In this document: positions 22,376 through 31,722 of the stretch, in pieces
Layout of the letters: each line of letters starts with the position of its first letter
Position numbering within the stretch: the first letter of the stretch is position 1
From: Pararge aegeria
Lineage: Eukaryota > Arthropoda > Insecta > Lepidoptera > Nymphalidae
Direction of reading: 5' to 3'
NCBI RefSeq assembly: GCF_905163445.1
Contig: NC_053194.1
Location: forward strand, 16,410,921 to 16,474,920
DNA: 64,000 nucleotides
The notes under the pieces: model-generated
What the model was told of the DNA's origin: nothing
Seen by the model: the letters and a program-made list of their open reading frames with translations, nothing else
The model's database searches: none
Translations under genes and position numbers: made by a program

Positions 22376-22649
22376 CTGAAAAATACTCCTCGTTACATAA
22401 AAACTGTAAAAGATGAGCATAGTCTCGCAAAAGAGTTACCTGCATCAATAAACCAAACCAAGCCCAACCTTCGATGACAAAGATTAGGAATTAATTAATA
22501 GCGTAAGCTAGAGACAAAACGTAGGACAAATCGTTCTTTATGACGAATTATTATAGAGAATATAAATTAAAAAAGTGGTCATTATTATTAGTGAAAACAT
22601 GAAACATCAACTTTGGTACTACCATGTAAGTTTTTTTTTATTTGTGTTT
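22376..22649. other. Intron DNA without recognised repeat
   Basis: Lies just upstream (on the gene strand) of the 176-nt exon and includes its polypyrimidine/CAG acceptor. Nothing else seen. Confidence 0.4.
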
Positions 22650-22790
22650 ACCATGCACCTGGAAGAAATCCTCGTGTAGCGATAAGGTCACCAAATTGTA
22701 GCCTCTTGCTATGTTTTGTATGTTTATATCTCTGTAACTACTTTTTCCTTTGGTGGACAATAAAAGTGTATTCATTATTTCAGTCATTCA
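22650..22790 (+). mobile_element. LINE 3' UTR, family J
   Basis: CACCTGGAAGAAATC, GTAGCGATAAGGTCACCAAA and ACAATAAAAGTGTATTCATT, as at 28305-28440 and 50045-50210. The AATAAA and ATTC tail mark a LINE 3' terminus. Confidence 0.7.
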
Positions 22791-22867
22791 CCTTATGTTG
22801 TATGTTTTCCTGGTAATGTTATAATCCTAAAATTGCATGGCAGAGATCGCTACGTAAAGTTTTACTG

Positions 22868-23130
22868 ATTTTGTGTTCCTATTTTTCTTTAATTTCCTTA
22901 ACTTGAGGAGTGGTGTGCAAACAAAGAGTATCTATAAATAAATACCTACCACCAAGCCACTGGTCTTCCTGCAGTATGTTTTTGCTACGAAGCCTTTTGT
23001 ATTCTGCTTTTGTCTTTGTGTTCCTATTTTTCTTTAATTTCCCTAACTTGTGGAGTGGTGTGCAAATGTAGAGTATAAATAAATAGTACCAGGCCATTGG
23101 TTGAGTTCTTAATAAGCTGTACTTTACATT
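22868..23130 (-). repeat. LINE 3' end in two tandem 145-bp units
   Basis: TTGTGTTCCTATTTTTCTTT begins at 22871 and again at 23016. TGGAGTGGTGTGCAAA follows in each, then a TATAAATAAAT tail. The unit offset is exactly 145 bp. This is a known-looking LINE 3' terminus that has been tandemly duplicated. The strand is uncertain. Confidence 0.6.
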
Positions 23131-24495
23131 TGCCATGTTATATTAAATAGACAATAGACAAGCAAAATCAGATCTTTGGTAATTTACACGAAAACATTGG
23201 TTTTAGATGTATCTCACGCGGTTTGGCTGAGATGCAAATCATGTTACATATTTCAATCTCGCACCGATCATCAACTCTATTCCAGGGTTATAGAAGCTAT
23301 ATTGCATTAGCATCGGAACACTAGTTAGATTCTATGAATTCTGGCATTGTTCCAATGATTGTTACTGTAACCGGAACGTTTGGCAAATGCCGGTGAGTTT
23401 GGACGTCGATTCAGTGTTTATTGGAGTCGCTAAATGTTATCTGTCGAACTCCTCGAAATAGACTCTAAAGGTTACTTGCACGCATGACCTACTGCAGCTC
23501 GTAACTGGGCATATTTCATGGCCAGCAAAAACACTAGGTTTGTGTAAGCATGACACGGGTAGGGGCGACTGGGGCAACTGTAGTATCTGTGCGTGTCCTG
23601 TGGCCAGCATGATATTGTAACATTGTTAAATTTAGACCAGGTGTTTTAATGTCGACCAGTGGTTTCATCTACATTCTAGAGGATCTGACTAACTTCCTTA
23701 TTAGCTTAAAAAGTGACATATTTGTGTAAGATTTAGATTTGTAAGATGGGTAATTATCGTGCATTTTTTTTTTAGCATAAAGTCTATTGAAAGCGCAGAG
23801 ATTAAATAGGCTATGGTTATCCCAATAATACAAGTTGATCTCACGGAATTTGTACGGAACCGTAATAAACGCGGATGACGACGGCACCAGTCCTAGTCCT
23901 CTATAAATCCTCTACAAGTCAGCACACGTTCTTGTGGAGACAACGTTTACCGAGCTTCGGTGTGACTTTATTGAATAACTGATTGTTTGATCTCAAATAC
24001 ATGTACGCCAGTATTTTTTTGTTATTAAGTCTGCGCTTTTTTACTTGAACTTTAGTTTTTATTTCATATCAGTTCAGATTCATACACGAACATATATTTT
24101 TATCGATTACGCTAACAATATACTTAGGTCCACTTTAGACTTACACTATAGACTTTTACACTTTTTTATAGACCTTTCTTAAAATCCCGCCAAATAATCC
24201 CAAACGCCCGATGTCGCTACCCGCGCCATCTTTTCTTAGATTGTTTGCCAAGGTGTCTAATTAAGTACCCAGTATTTACGAGCATGTCTTCAAGTATGCA
24301 AAGATATTTGGTATTATTTCCCGACCGGTTTATTGATGCACGGAAATTGGCAGGGCACCAATAATATCCGGGCCAGTTGTTCCAGCCTTGAGGTGCACTG
24401 CATAGTGTGAGTTTTGCTCAAGATTTCTTCAGACTAACACATCATATGCGATAAAAGGTTTACCTGGTGGTTACAAATACTTTTCGGGGATACAC
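23131..24495. other. Intron DNA, no gene seen
   Basis: 23390-23640 is GC-richer (GGTAGGGGCGACTGGGGCAA) and unlike its neighbours, but has no recognised protein. Near 23850-23890 CGGAACCGTAATAAACGCGG resembles a decayed Helitron-type sequence. Confidence 0.35.
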
Positions 24496-24674
24496 ACCTA
24501 AAACACTATTTGTTGGAAGGAAAGGAAGGAAGAAAAGGAAGGAAGTAAAGGAAGGCAGGAAAGGAAGAAAGGAAAGGAAGGAAGTATAGGAAGGAAGGAA
24601 AGAAAGGAAGGAAAGGAAGAAATGTACATTCAACAGGGGTTTTCGAGGAGACGAACCTAAAACACTATTTGTTG
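24496..24674. repeat. (GGAA)n microsatellite between direct repeats
   Basis: About 105 bp of GGAA/GGAAA variants (24515-24620). The 20-mer ACCTAAAACACTATTTGTTG occurs at 24496-24515 and again at 24655-24674, so the array lies inside a duplicated segment. Confidence 0.85.
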
Positions 24675-24699
24675 TAAGGTAGGGGGCTAAAATACAGAG

Positions 24700-24990
24700 A
24701 AGACCATTTTTAAAATGTAATTTTTACAATTTTTTATTAGTGTTTTTACCTACACTTGGAGGAATTTTCAATTTTATAAATTTAAAATGCATATAAAAAA
24801 TTTGGGAACCGACAGGATTTGAAAGTGCGACTCTCTGGAAATCGCGGCCAGAACGTTTTCTCCAATTAAGATACGGCTCTCCTACCGTCGATGCCGAAAT
24901 TAGTGTATGACTTTCACATCAGTCTTATAGCGACTGTAGCGTCATCTAATAGTAAACGTTGGACCTTTGAAAAAGTTGATCGAAACTGCA
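24700..24990 (-). mobile_element. SINE, family B, tRNA-derived
   Basis: Reversed box B (GGAACCGACAGGATTTGAAA), CGATTTCC-like anticodon region, reversed box A (CCAATTAAGATACGGCTCTC) and CGACTGTAGCGTCATCTA at the head. Tail AGTGTTTTTACCTACACTTG at the left. Copies at 30760, 39772 and 44310. Confidence 0.8.
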
Positions 24991-25374
24991 ACGTTTCCTA
25001 CGAGAGGTCGTGACAGCTTTATTCTATGCTGCCGTCCGCGTCACCACATGGTATAATTCAGTTCAATTTTAAATCAATACCACATGTAGAATTTGGCACC
25101 TGACTGTATAATATTCAAAACAATAACAGCGAAAGCGCGATTTTGAACCTAATTTATGACATGAAACGCGCGACAGGTATATTAATTTAAACAACATTTT
25201 GCGCAACTTTAGAGAAAGTTCGACTAACTCCAGAAATCGGAAATTACCTGCGGAATTCGAGAACAGTTGTGACTAAGTATTGCATTAGCGTTGATTAGCC
25301 TTTGTTAATTTAAGTACTGTTTTATGTTCTTGAGAACCAACGATATTTTTTTTAATTATTAATTTACGGACCAA
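24991..25374. other. Intron DNA, no gene seen
   Basis: Includes GATGCCGTCCGCG-like GC-richer bases and ordinary AT-rich sequence; nothing recognised. Confidence 0.35.
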
Positions 25375-25500
25375 GCAGTTAGTAAATGGAAAACCACTTC
25401 CTAGGTCATGCAAGGAACACATCCTGCCAAGTGTTGACCTGTGTTCATAAACCTGAGGTGTTAAGCCGCATGTGCCTGTTCACAAATCACAGGTCTGATA
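25375..25500 (+). mobile_element. LINE 3' fragment, family K
   Basis: ACCACTTCCTAGGTCATGCA, AACCTGAGGTGTTAAGCC and ATGTGCCTGTTCAC match 21240-21350 and 36250-36350. Confidence 0.55.
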
Positions 25501-25770
25501 AAAACATATTTTCTTATCATACCTATTCAGGATTCTGATTTTGGAAATCTCTGCTTCGTTCTATAATATGTATAATAATGATATAATATCTATAATCTAT
25601 AATAATGCCCTCGAAGAATAAATTATCACTTTGGGCTCTCTTAACACGTGTTACTACTATTCATTTCTTTTTAGTTTTTAAAGTTGCCAGGTTTAGGCCA
25701 TCTTAGTTACACTTACGAGGTATATATCAAACACTAAAAATAGGCTATAGAATATACTGTAATATAAACC

Positions 25771-25811
25771 CATTATCAGCCAACTCACACAGTGTGAGTG
25801 GGCTGATAATG
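25771..25811. repeat. Palindrome, 20-bp arms
   Basis: CATTATCAGCCAACTCACAC and GTGTGAGTGGGCTGATAATG with one mismatch and a one-base spacer; a nearly perfect hairpin. Class unknown. Confidence 0.75.
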
Positions 25812-25854
25812 ACAAGACAAGACAAACAACAAGACAGAGTAATGTTAGAAGTAT

Positions 25855-26095
25855 CTCTACGTGATCAAATAAGTAATGAGGAGAAAAAACTCCGTAGAAG
25901 AACCAGAGTTACGGACATAGTTCAACGAGTCGCAAAGCTGAAGTGTGGGCGGAGTACATAGCTCGTAGAACCGATGGACGTTGGGGTCCCAAGGTACTGG
26001 AAAATTGATAGACCCCCAACGAGGTGGAGAGATGATATCAAACAAGTCTATGTCCCCTACTCCCTATGTCCAGCAGGTTGATATGATGACGTAAC
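25855..26095 (+). mobile_element. RTE-type LINE 3' end
   Basis: GAGTTACGGACATAGTTCAA, GTCGCAAAGCTGAAG, ACCGATGGACGTTGGGGTCC, ACCCCCAACGAGGTGGAGAG and CCCTATGTCCAGCAGGTTGA follow the RTE C-terminal order; a deletion removes the VAGSRW segment. Confidence 0.7.
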
Positions 26096-26204
26096 TAGCT
26101 GCGCCCCGCGGTTTTACCCGCGATGAATAAGTCGTTTGGTTGCATTGTAAGGATGCTATGTTTGGTGTAAAAATACGAATCCATATTTCATATTTGGAAA
26201 TTTT

Positions 26205-26440
26205 ATATCCGTCATCATTATATCGACCCCTTACCGGCCCACTACAGGGCGCGGGTCTCCTCCCACAATGAGAAGGGGTAAGGCCGTAGTCCACCACGCT
26301 GGCCTAGTGCGGATTGTTGGACTTCACACACCTTTGAGAACGTTATGGAGAACTCTCAGACATGCAGATATCCTCACGATGTTTTCCTTCATCATTGAAG
26401 CAAGTGATATTGTAGAAAAGTTAGAGGTGCGTGCTGGGAT
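26205..26440 (-). mobile_element. SINE, family C
   Basis: CCCACTACAGGGCGCGGGTC, GTAGTCCACCACGCTGGC, TCAGACATGCAGATATCCTC and CGTGCTGGGATTCGAACACG (reversed box B). It abuts the RTE fragment at 26441. Confidence 0.7.
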
Positions 26441-26565
26441 TCGAACACGAGGGGGGGCGTTGGGGTTCCAAGGTGTAAAAGTGGCAACCCCGGAATCATG
26501 GAGTTTGGTACGCCCTACAAAAAACCTATGTCCAGCAGTGGACGTCAATCGGTTGATTTGATGAT
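26441..26565 (+). mobile_element. RTE-type LINE 3' end, short
   Basis: TTGGGGTTCCAAGGTG, then TACAAAAAACCTATGTCCAG and CAGTGGACGTCAATCGGTTG with a TGATGATG tail; encodes KNLCPAVDV/..QQWTSIG* in the RTE frame. Confidence 0.65.
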
Positions 26566-27179
26566 GGATGTTGATGATTGAATCCTTACGAATGAATCCT
26601 AGTGTAAGAACTCATTCCAGATTACAGGATTAAAATTATAAATCAAATGCACTCATGGCCACAAAGTAAACGGGCGCGACAATGCCATTAATTAAACTGA
26701 ATTTAGTGCACTTCGTGAGAAAGTTGCAGACTAACTTTAGCTTTCAGTAATTACTCGCACTAACAGTTGGGATTAAATGTTGCATTTGGGATACCAAATG
26801 GCTTTTCTGGATGTGGGATAAGTGTATTTTGGTATTAATAAACGATTAGCTGCAACATATAAAATATGGCGCAATGGAGAAAAATGATGAGAGTGAATTT
26901 TTACGATGCGCGCGCACACCGATACCTGCATTCTACATCGTAAAGTTAGTTCTAGGTGGCATGAAAATCGATAACTATGTTCAAGTTGTATATTCTAGTA
27001 TTTTTATATTTAGACCACGTAGTTCGTAACAGTACAAACAGTGTGAATAAATAAATATTATTACGTTCATAAATCCTTTTTTATTTAAAAAAAATCTTTT
27101 TGACTTTATTTTTTTTTCCATACGCCAAAGAAGTACAACTTCTAACGCGTGTACATAAGTACACACGCTCTTTTAATTT
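26566..27179. other. Intron DNA with one short shared segment
   Basis: 26878-26960 (GAGAGTGAATTTTTACGATG, CGCGCGCAC) resembles, in reverse, 51235-51310. Otherwise AT-rich with no gene. Confidence 0.4.
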
Positions 27180-27345
27180 TTATTCCACTACAAGTTAGCC
27201 CTAAGCTGCAATCTCACCTGGTATGCGATGATGTAGTCTAAGATGGTAGCGGGCTAACCTGTTAGGGAGTATTTTTCTAAAAGGTGGATTGAGTCCACCA
27301 ATCCGCACTGGGTCAGTGAGGTGGACTATACACAGGACAGGGTCT
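27180..27345. mobile_element. SINE fragments, families D (-) and C (+)
   Basis: 27180-27270 has the family D tail (CCTAAGCTGCAATCTCACCT, TAGTCTAAGATGGTAGCGGG). 27283-27340 has a family C piece (GTCCACCAATCCGCACTGGG). Confidence 0.55.
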
Positions 27346-27899
27346 TCGATCAGGTTATGCATAAAGCAGATACATGGCATAAAACGGAAAAACTTCCCCT
27401 CCAATACGCTATATAAAATAATTTGGGCTACCTCCCCAAATTATTTTGTGCTCGTAAGAAGTGCACGCCACTGCCTTCAATCTAAGATCCTGCAATATGC
27501 AGACGTACATTTCACCTTATAAAACTATTTCTTGGTTAGCGGGTTGTATGGGGTCATACAAAGGTTACACGTGGGCGGATCTTATTACCCTTAGTATAAA
27601 ATTTACTCGCTCGCAATCGAGGGATCGTTTTCAAGTATCGAACTACTCGAACATCAGAATAAAAATGATCTTATTGTAAAATAGTTAAAGTTTAAAATTG
27701 CCTACAACTCTTCAGCTAGGATGGATTTTGCAAAATAATAAATTTAAAAACCTTGACGTTCAATATCATTTACATTATTCTATTAATTAAGTCCTTTCAT
27801 ATTAAGAGACACACATTATGGAAGTTGTGAAAAAAATATAATTCACCAATTTGTGGTGGCGGCCATCTTGTCGGCCAAGTTGTGAAAAACCAGGAAACA
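27346..27899. other. Intron DNA; isolated hAT-MITE terminus at 27452-27469
   Basis: AAGTGCACGCCACTG at 27452-27469 matches the right end of the MITE at 10278-10422; the rest of that copy is not recognisable. 27855-27880 has GTGGTGGCGGCCATCTTG, a phrase also seen near 57300. Confidence 0.45.
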
Positions 27900-28304
27900 C
27901 GATGCTAGAGTCACACATACACACACACACGCGTCAAGCTTAAAACACAGTCGGTTAAAAAACAGAAGACGCGTAAATGAGTCGCGATTCTCAATCTAGT
28001 ATTTTTAGGCCCATTTTACTCTGACTGCATAGATGTATGTGTGACTCTATCTCATGTATATATCAGATATATAGCCTTGCCTCTTGAAATCCGAGAGGCA
28101 CAGTCGTTCGGAACTTTAACATGCCTATTCCCTTGTGTTTTATTTGGGGTTTGACAATATTGTATATATTTATGTATTATTGATATTAATTATATAGGTA
28201 TATATTAATTATTATCAGTATCTATATATTTTATTGTAAGTTTATTATATGTATATATATGTATATGCATGTTTAATGCACCACCTACCTCTCTTCTTGA
28301 GCTG
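27900..28304. other. Intron DNA with AC microsatellite
   Basis: An (AC)n tract at 27914-27931 and a long TATA-rich stretch 28150-28270. No gene. Confidence 0.4.
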
Positions 28305-28440
28305 TGTTTAACGCCTTTGGTTGCCTGGAAGAGATCGCTATGTAGCGACAAGGCCGCCAAATTGTATACTTATAATTTTACTATATGTTTATGTGATGTA
28401 CAATAAAAGTGTATTCATTCATTCATTCATTCATGTAGGG
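28305..28440 (+). mobile_element. LINE 3' UTR, family J, with (ATTC)n tail
   Basis: TTTGGTTGCCTGGAAGAGAT, GTAGCGACAAGGCCGCCAAA and TACAATAAAAGTGTATTC followed by (ATTC)n to 28434. The cleanest copy in the window. Confidence 0.75.
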
Positions 28441-29568
28441 CTGCCTGGAGGCTTAAATTCCAACTGTATAGTAATTGTTTTGTATATTTCATATTAATAT
28501 CTCATGGAAGTTTTTTGATTTAGTCTTTTATTATTACTGTTTTTAATTATTCTGTTACGTAATAGTGTAGATGGGTCATATTTACCAAATAAATAAAATT
28601 AAATATTATTATTGTTTGTATGCGAAAATTACATTGCGAAGGAGCAAATTTTGTACTAAGGTTACAGGTATAGTTTCATACGCTATCGTAGAAGTGACGT
28701 TTGTTCAGCTCAAAACTTACAGTAAAGGCACTGAACACGTTTAAACAAATAAGATTAAACAGCTTACATTTCGAGCGGTAAATTCGAGTTAAACACGTGA
28801 TATTAAAAGCGGGACAGCCATATTAATTGAAGTGAATTTAGCGCGCTCTCGGAAAATGGCCGTTAAACTTGGACGTTTGTATATTAGGAACAGTCGGGAG
28901 CCAATGTTGCATGCCGTAAAGAGCCTTACATTCGATTCTTTTAGCCGTGGCGTTTTTATTTAGAGCGTTTTCCGATTGGATTTTTTTAACCGACCTCCTT
29001 CAAAAAGGTTGTTTTTCATTTTTGATAAAGGTTTATTCCGGAATTGTCCCATTAAAGTTTCTTATAGATCTGATGAAGAGTTTCGGAGACCGACAACAGA
29101 GTTCTTAAAAAAATACGGCAAACCAACCGCAATTTCTGTTATCGCATAAATATAAACCGTAAAAATATAAAATTGCCCGATCCGGATATCGAGTCCATAA
29201 CCTAGTGATCCGCTGTTGAATGTGATAACCACTTATACAAGTAGGTAGTCACAGTTGTGATAGACATATTAATTAATGTGATTTAGCGCACTCAGCAAAT
29301 TCCCGTCCAACTCGGCCCAATTAGAATACGAGGGTGCACAAATTGCATTTTGCAACAACAAAAACAACAATGCCATTAAGGTTTATGTTGCTTACTCCTA
29401 TCGCTTCAAGCAGTATTGCTTTGAAGACAGTATATATCGTATCGTAGTCCCTCACATAAATATTATAATTCTGAAATAAAAACGGCAACAATATGAAAGT
29501 AATAATGCTTGTAAGCCGTAAATCCTCACGCGCCGTTTTTTAGCATCCAGTGTGAAACGGCGCTTATT
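28441..29568. other. Intron DNA, no gene seen
   Basis: Includes ACCGACCTCCTTCAAAAAGG (28989-29008), a common lepidopteran repeat phrase, and a poly-A tail-like GAAATAAAT elsewhere. No reading frame of note. Confidence 0.35.
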
Positions 29569-29613
29569 TTAACAATTATTGGGGTACACTTGGCACCGGC
29601 GCTATAAATCGAG
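29569..29613. repeat. Left arm of an inverted repeat
   Basis: TTTAACAATTATTGGGG and CTTGGCACCGGCGCTATAAA are inverted at 30478-30522 (TTTATAGCGCCGGTGCC, CCCATAATTGTTAAA), about 0.9 kb apart with two SINEs between. Either two opposed copies of one dispersed repeat or the ends of a larger element. Confidence 0.7.
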
Positions 29614-29859
29614 GCAAAATTGTGGAGCCATTAAGGTGGAACTATTTCCAGTTCCAGAGAGTTCTTACCTTGCGAACTTCTAATATTACCTTGAATTAGG
29701 AAGTATGGTGGTTTATCATTTTTATTGTTCTGTGTTCGATTAAACTCTATTCGTTGTATAAACTTGACCCTGGTTATTTTCTGGAACTTCTACTTGACCT
29801 TGTTCCACCAAATGTAGGGTCGGCACAACATTTCTTCTTCAAAGTTGAAGATTTTTTTT

Positions 29860-30151
29860 ATTTTTTTTTCCCTCCTGGTGTTAAGTGATGACGCAGTCTA
29901 AAATAGTAGCGGGCTAGGCAGTTATATTAAGCTCTAAAACGGTTTCGACATCGTACCGGAACATTTAATCGCTTAGTGGCAAGTCTTTGTCGGTTGGGTG
30001 GTAACAAGCCATTAGCCACGGTCCAAACTTCCCACCAAACCAGACCAGAGATAATTCAGAAATTATTAATTACCAAATATCCCCTGCCGGGCATCGAACC
30101 CGGGAATTCCAACTTAAAACCACAGCGCTCAACGCCAGGGAGGTCGTTAAA
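29860..30151 (-). mobile_element. SINE, family D, tRNA-derived
   Basis: Reversed box B (GGGCATCGAACCCGGGAATT) and box A (GCGCTCAACGCCAGGGAGG) at the right, body ACCGGAACATTTAATCGCTT, and tail near TTAAGTGATGACGCAGTC at the left. Confidence 0.75.
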
Positions 30152-30189
30152 AATTACAAATCTAATTTAGCATAGAGATAATCATAATA

Positions 30190-30442
30190 ATAAATATACT
30201 ACGACAATACACACATCGCCATCTAGTCCCAAAGTAAGCGTAGCTTGTGTTATGGGTACTAACATAACTGATGAATAATTTTTATGAATAATATACATAA
30301 ATACTTATAATATATAGATAAACACCCAGACACTGAAAAACATTCATGTTCATCACACAAATATTGTCCAGTTGTGGGAATCGAACCCACGGCCTTGGAC
30401 TCAGAAAGCAGGGTCGCTGCCCACTGCGCCAATCGGCCGTCA
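30190..30442 (-). mobile_element. SINE, family A, tRNA-derived
   Basis: AATATACTACGACAATACAC at the 3' end, ATCTAGTCCCAAAGTAAGCG body, and reversed boxes GTGGGAATCGAACCCACGGC and CACTGCGCCAATCGGCCG at the head. Essentially full length. Confidence 0.88.
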
Positions 30443-30477
30443 AAAATGGAGATGATACAAATAGTAAGAAGACAGCA

Positions 30478-30570
30478 ATTATGGCGATTTATAGCGCCGG
30501 TGCCAAATGTAGCCCCATAATTGTTAAAGTCAATCAGGTGAGATTGCTGTCAAGGGCTAACGTGTAGCGA
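30478..30570. repeat. Right arm of the inverted repeat plus a family D tail scrap
   Basis: 30478-30522 pairs with 29569-29613. 30530-30566 (TCAGGTGAGATTGCTGTCAA) is the family D tail in plus orientation. This lies 31-120 bases downstream of the 109-nt exon on the gene strand. Confidence 0.6.
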
Positions 30571-30601
30571 AATATAAAAAACAAAGAACTAAAGGGCCTA
30601 C

Positions 30602-30710
30602 CTGTTGGTCCCTCCACCGATTGTCATGCAGTGCGCCTCGCACGTGGTAAACTGAATCAGCATCCCCTGACTCCGAGCGCGCACGTCCATCCGCTTCCCT
30701 CGTTTCGTCA
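30602..30710 (-). CDS. mAChR-A: mAChR-A, 109-nt exon within intracellular loop 3
   Basis: A small exon found by matching frame and splice sites. The acceptor is TGTGTGCAG|TGACG, and the exon starts at 30710 with the one base that completes Ser220. It carries 36 codons (residues 221-256, beginning DETREADGRARSESGD and ending RWRDQQ), and the donor CAACAG|GTAGGC follows at 30601 in phase 0. The segment RARSESGDADSVY resembles the PRSES..AESVY stretch of the Drosophila receptor loop, which supports this frame. The longer open frame here, containing GKRMDVRARSQG, does not fit the phase of either neighbouring exon and is rejected. The residues are hydrophilic and acidic with Ser/Tyr, as expected of a regulatory cytoplasmic loop. 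SINE insertions flank the exon on both sides. The alternative that it is cassette-spliced is possible; the surrounding exons would not stay in frame without it (109 is not a multiple of 3). Confidence 0.93.
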
Positions 30711-30759
30711 CTGCACACACAAATATTTCATTAGAACATATTATTAGTAGGAGTAGAAT

Positions 30760-31035
30760 TTTTTTTATAAGTTTAAAATGCATCGGCATATGCTTAGGCA
30801 TAAATGCAAGGATTTGAACCTGCGAATCTCAGGCAATCGCGGCCTGAGGGCTTTTTCCAAGAAAGCTACGGCTCTCCTAGCGTCGCTGCCGAAATTAGTA
30901 TATGCCTTATTAGTCTTATAGCGACTGTAGCGCCATCTAGTAAGAAACATTCCAGTTTCGATGTACTTTTTCAAAGAATCATATTACAATGAGACACGTG
31001 TGAAACAAGAGATGACGCATGGCTTTTTTTATAAC
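30760..31035 (-). mobile_element. SINE, family B, tRNA-derived
   Basis: Reversed box B (AAGGATTTGAACCTGCGAAT), reversed box A region (AAGAAAGCTACGGCTCTCC), head GCGACTGTAGCGCCATCTAG. Its 3' edge is about 50 bases upstream of the acceptor of the 109-nt mAChR-A exon, in the same orientation as the gene. Confidence 0.8.
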
Positions 31036-31039
31036 TTTA

Positions 31040-31195
31040 TAATTTTTATTAGTGCTTTTACATACACTTGGTGGAATTATCAATTTTATAAATTCAAAAT
31101 TCATATAAAAATCCTTCGGTTCAAATCCTGTCGGTTCCGGAGATTTTAAATGCATTTTAAATTTATAAAATTGATAATTCCTCCAAGTGTAACGC
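31040..31195. repeat. Opposed family B tails forming an inverted repeat
   Basis: CATACACTTGGTGGAATTAT near 31066 and ATAATTCCTCCAAGTGTA near 31174 are inverted, with a box-B-like GGTTCAAATCCTGTCGGTTC (31118-31137) between. Confidence 0.65.
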
Positions 31196-31202
31196 ATTAT
31201 GA

Positions 31203-31335
31203 GTACAAGGTTTTTGATTGAAGAAATTATAAATTACACCATACAGATTCTCCTGCTGTTCGCGGAGTATAGCTAATTAAGCTTAATTTTCATTATATAT
31301 TATGGATTTCCGCAAAGTAACGTCAGCTTCTATAC
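31203..31335. mobile_element. Right arm of the foldback MITE and adjoining unit
   Basis: TGAAGAAATTATAAATTACA, TTCTCCTGCTGTTCGCGGAG, AATTAAGCTTAATTTTCAT, then TATGGATTTCCGCAAAGTAA, as at 35610-35740. Confidence 0.65.
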
Positions 31336-31339
31336 AATA

Positions 31340-31722
31340 ATTAATCTTGACACTTTACTGCACTTCAGTCCATTACATTCCCGCCATTTTTTTATATTTC
31401 TGTATAACCTTCCTATTTGATCTGGGTTCTTCTACTTTTTAAATTGCCACCCCAACTTATGTTGATTACAGATTAGGTATAATTTTGGACAGTCCGAACT
31501 AAGATCCCTTTTTTTTTAATATACGCACAGGCAACGACAGTTTTGCTAACACGTGTTAAAATTGTATATAATATTATCAAAATATGATGCACGCGCTTCG
31601 GCTAAAAAAGCTTAAAGGCGAACGTAAGAAAGGCAAAATTTTATGCGACTACAAACAAATTGCAAACTAATTGAAAACTTCGAGACTCCTTTCATTTATT
31701 TTCATTTATTCATAAGAGAACA
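31340..31722 (+). repeat. Unclassified dispersed repeat, family L
   Basis: About 80% identical by eye to the reverse complement of 57604-58000: shared words include AATTGCCACCCCAACTTATG, GATCTGGGTTC, CAGTTTTGCTA, TATCAAAATATGA and ATGCGACTACAAACAAAT. The homology stops at AGAACAGTCTTC. There is residual coding look (MRLQTN.KLIE..ETPF) in both copies. Confidence 0.75.

Larger units (their letters stand above)
22376..30601 (-). other. mAChR-A: mAChR-A intron of about 8.2 kb
   Basis: Runs from donor GTAGGC at 30601 to acceptor TTTTTCAG ending at 22376, phase 0. It holds SINEs, RTE and LINE fragments, a GGAA microsatellite and several palindromes. No gene is seen within it. Confidence 0.92.

Noticed and set aside
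24515..24620. CRISPR-like or satellite array
   Set aside because: Simple GGAA microsatellite; no spacer/repeat structure, and the genome is animal.
30598..30801. Open frame containing GKRMDVRARSQG as the coding frame of the small exon
   Set aside because: It would enter with two bases and leave with two, which fits neither the preceding exon (ends after base two) nor the next (starts at phase 0). The alternative frame DETREADGRARSESG fits both and resembles the fly loop.
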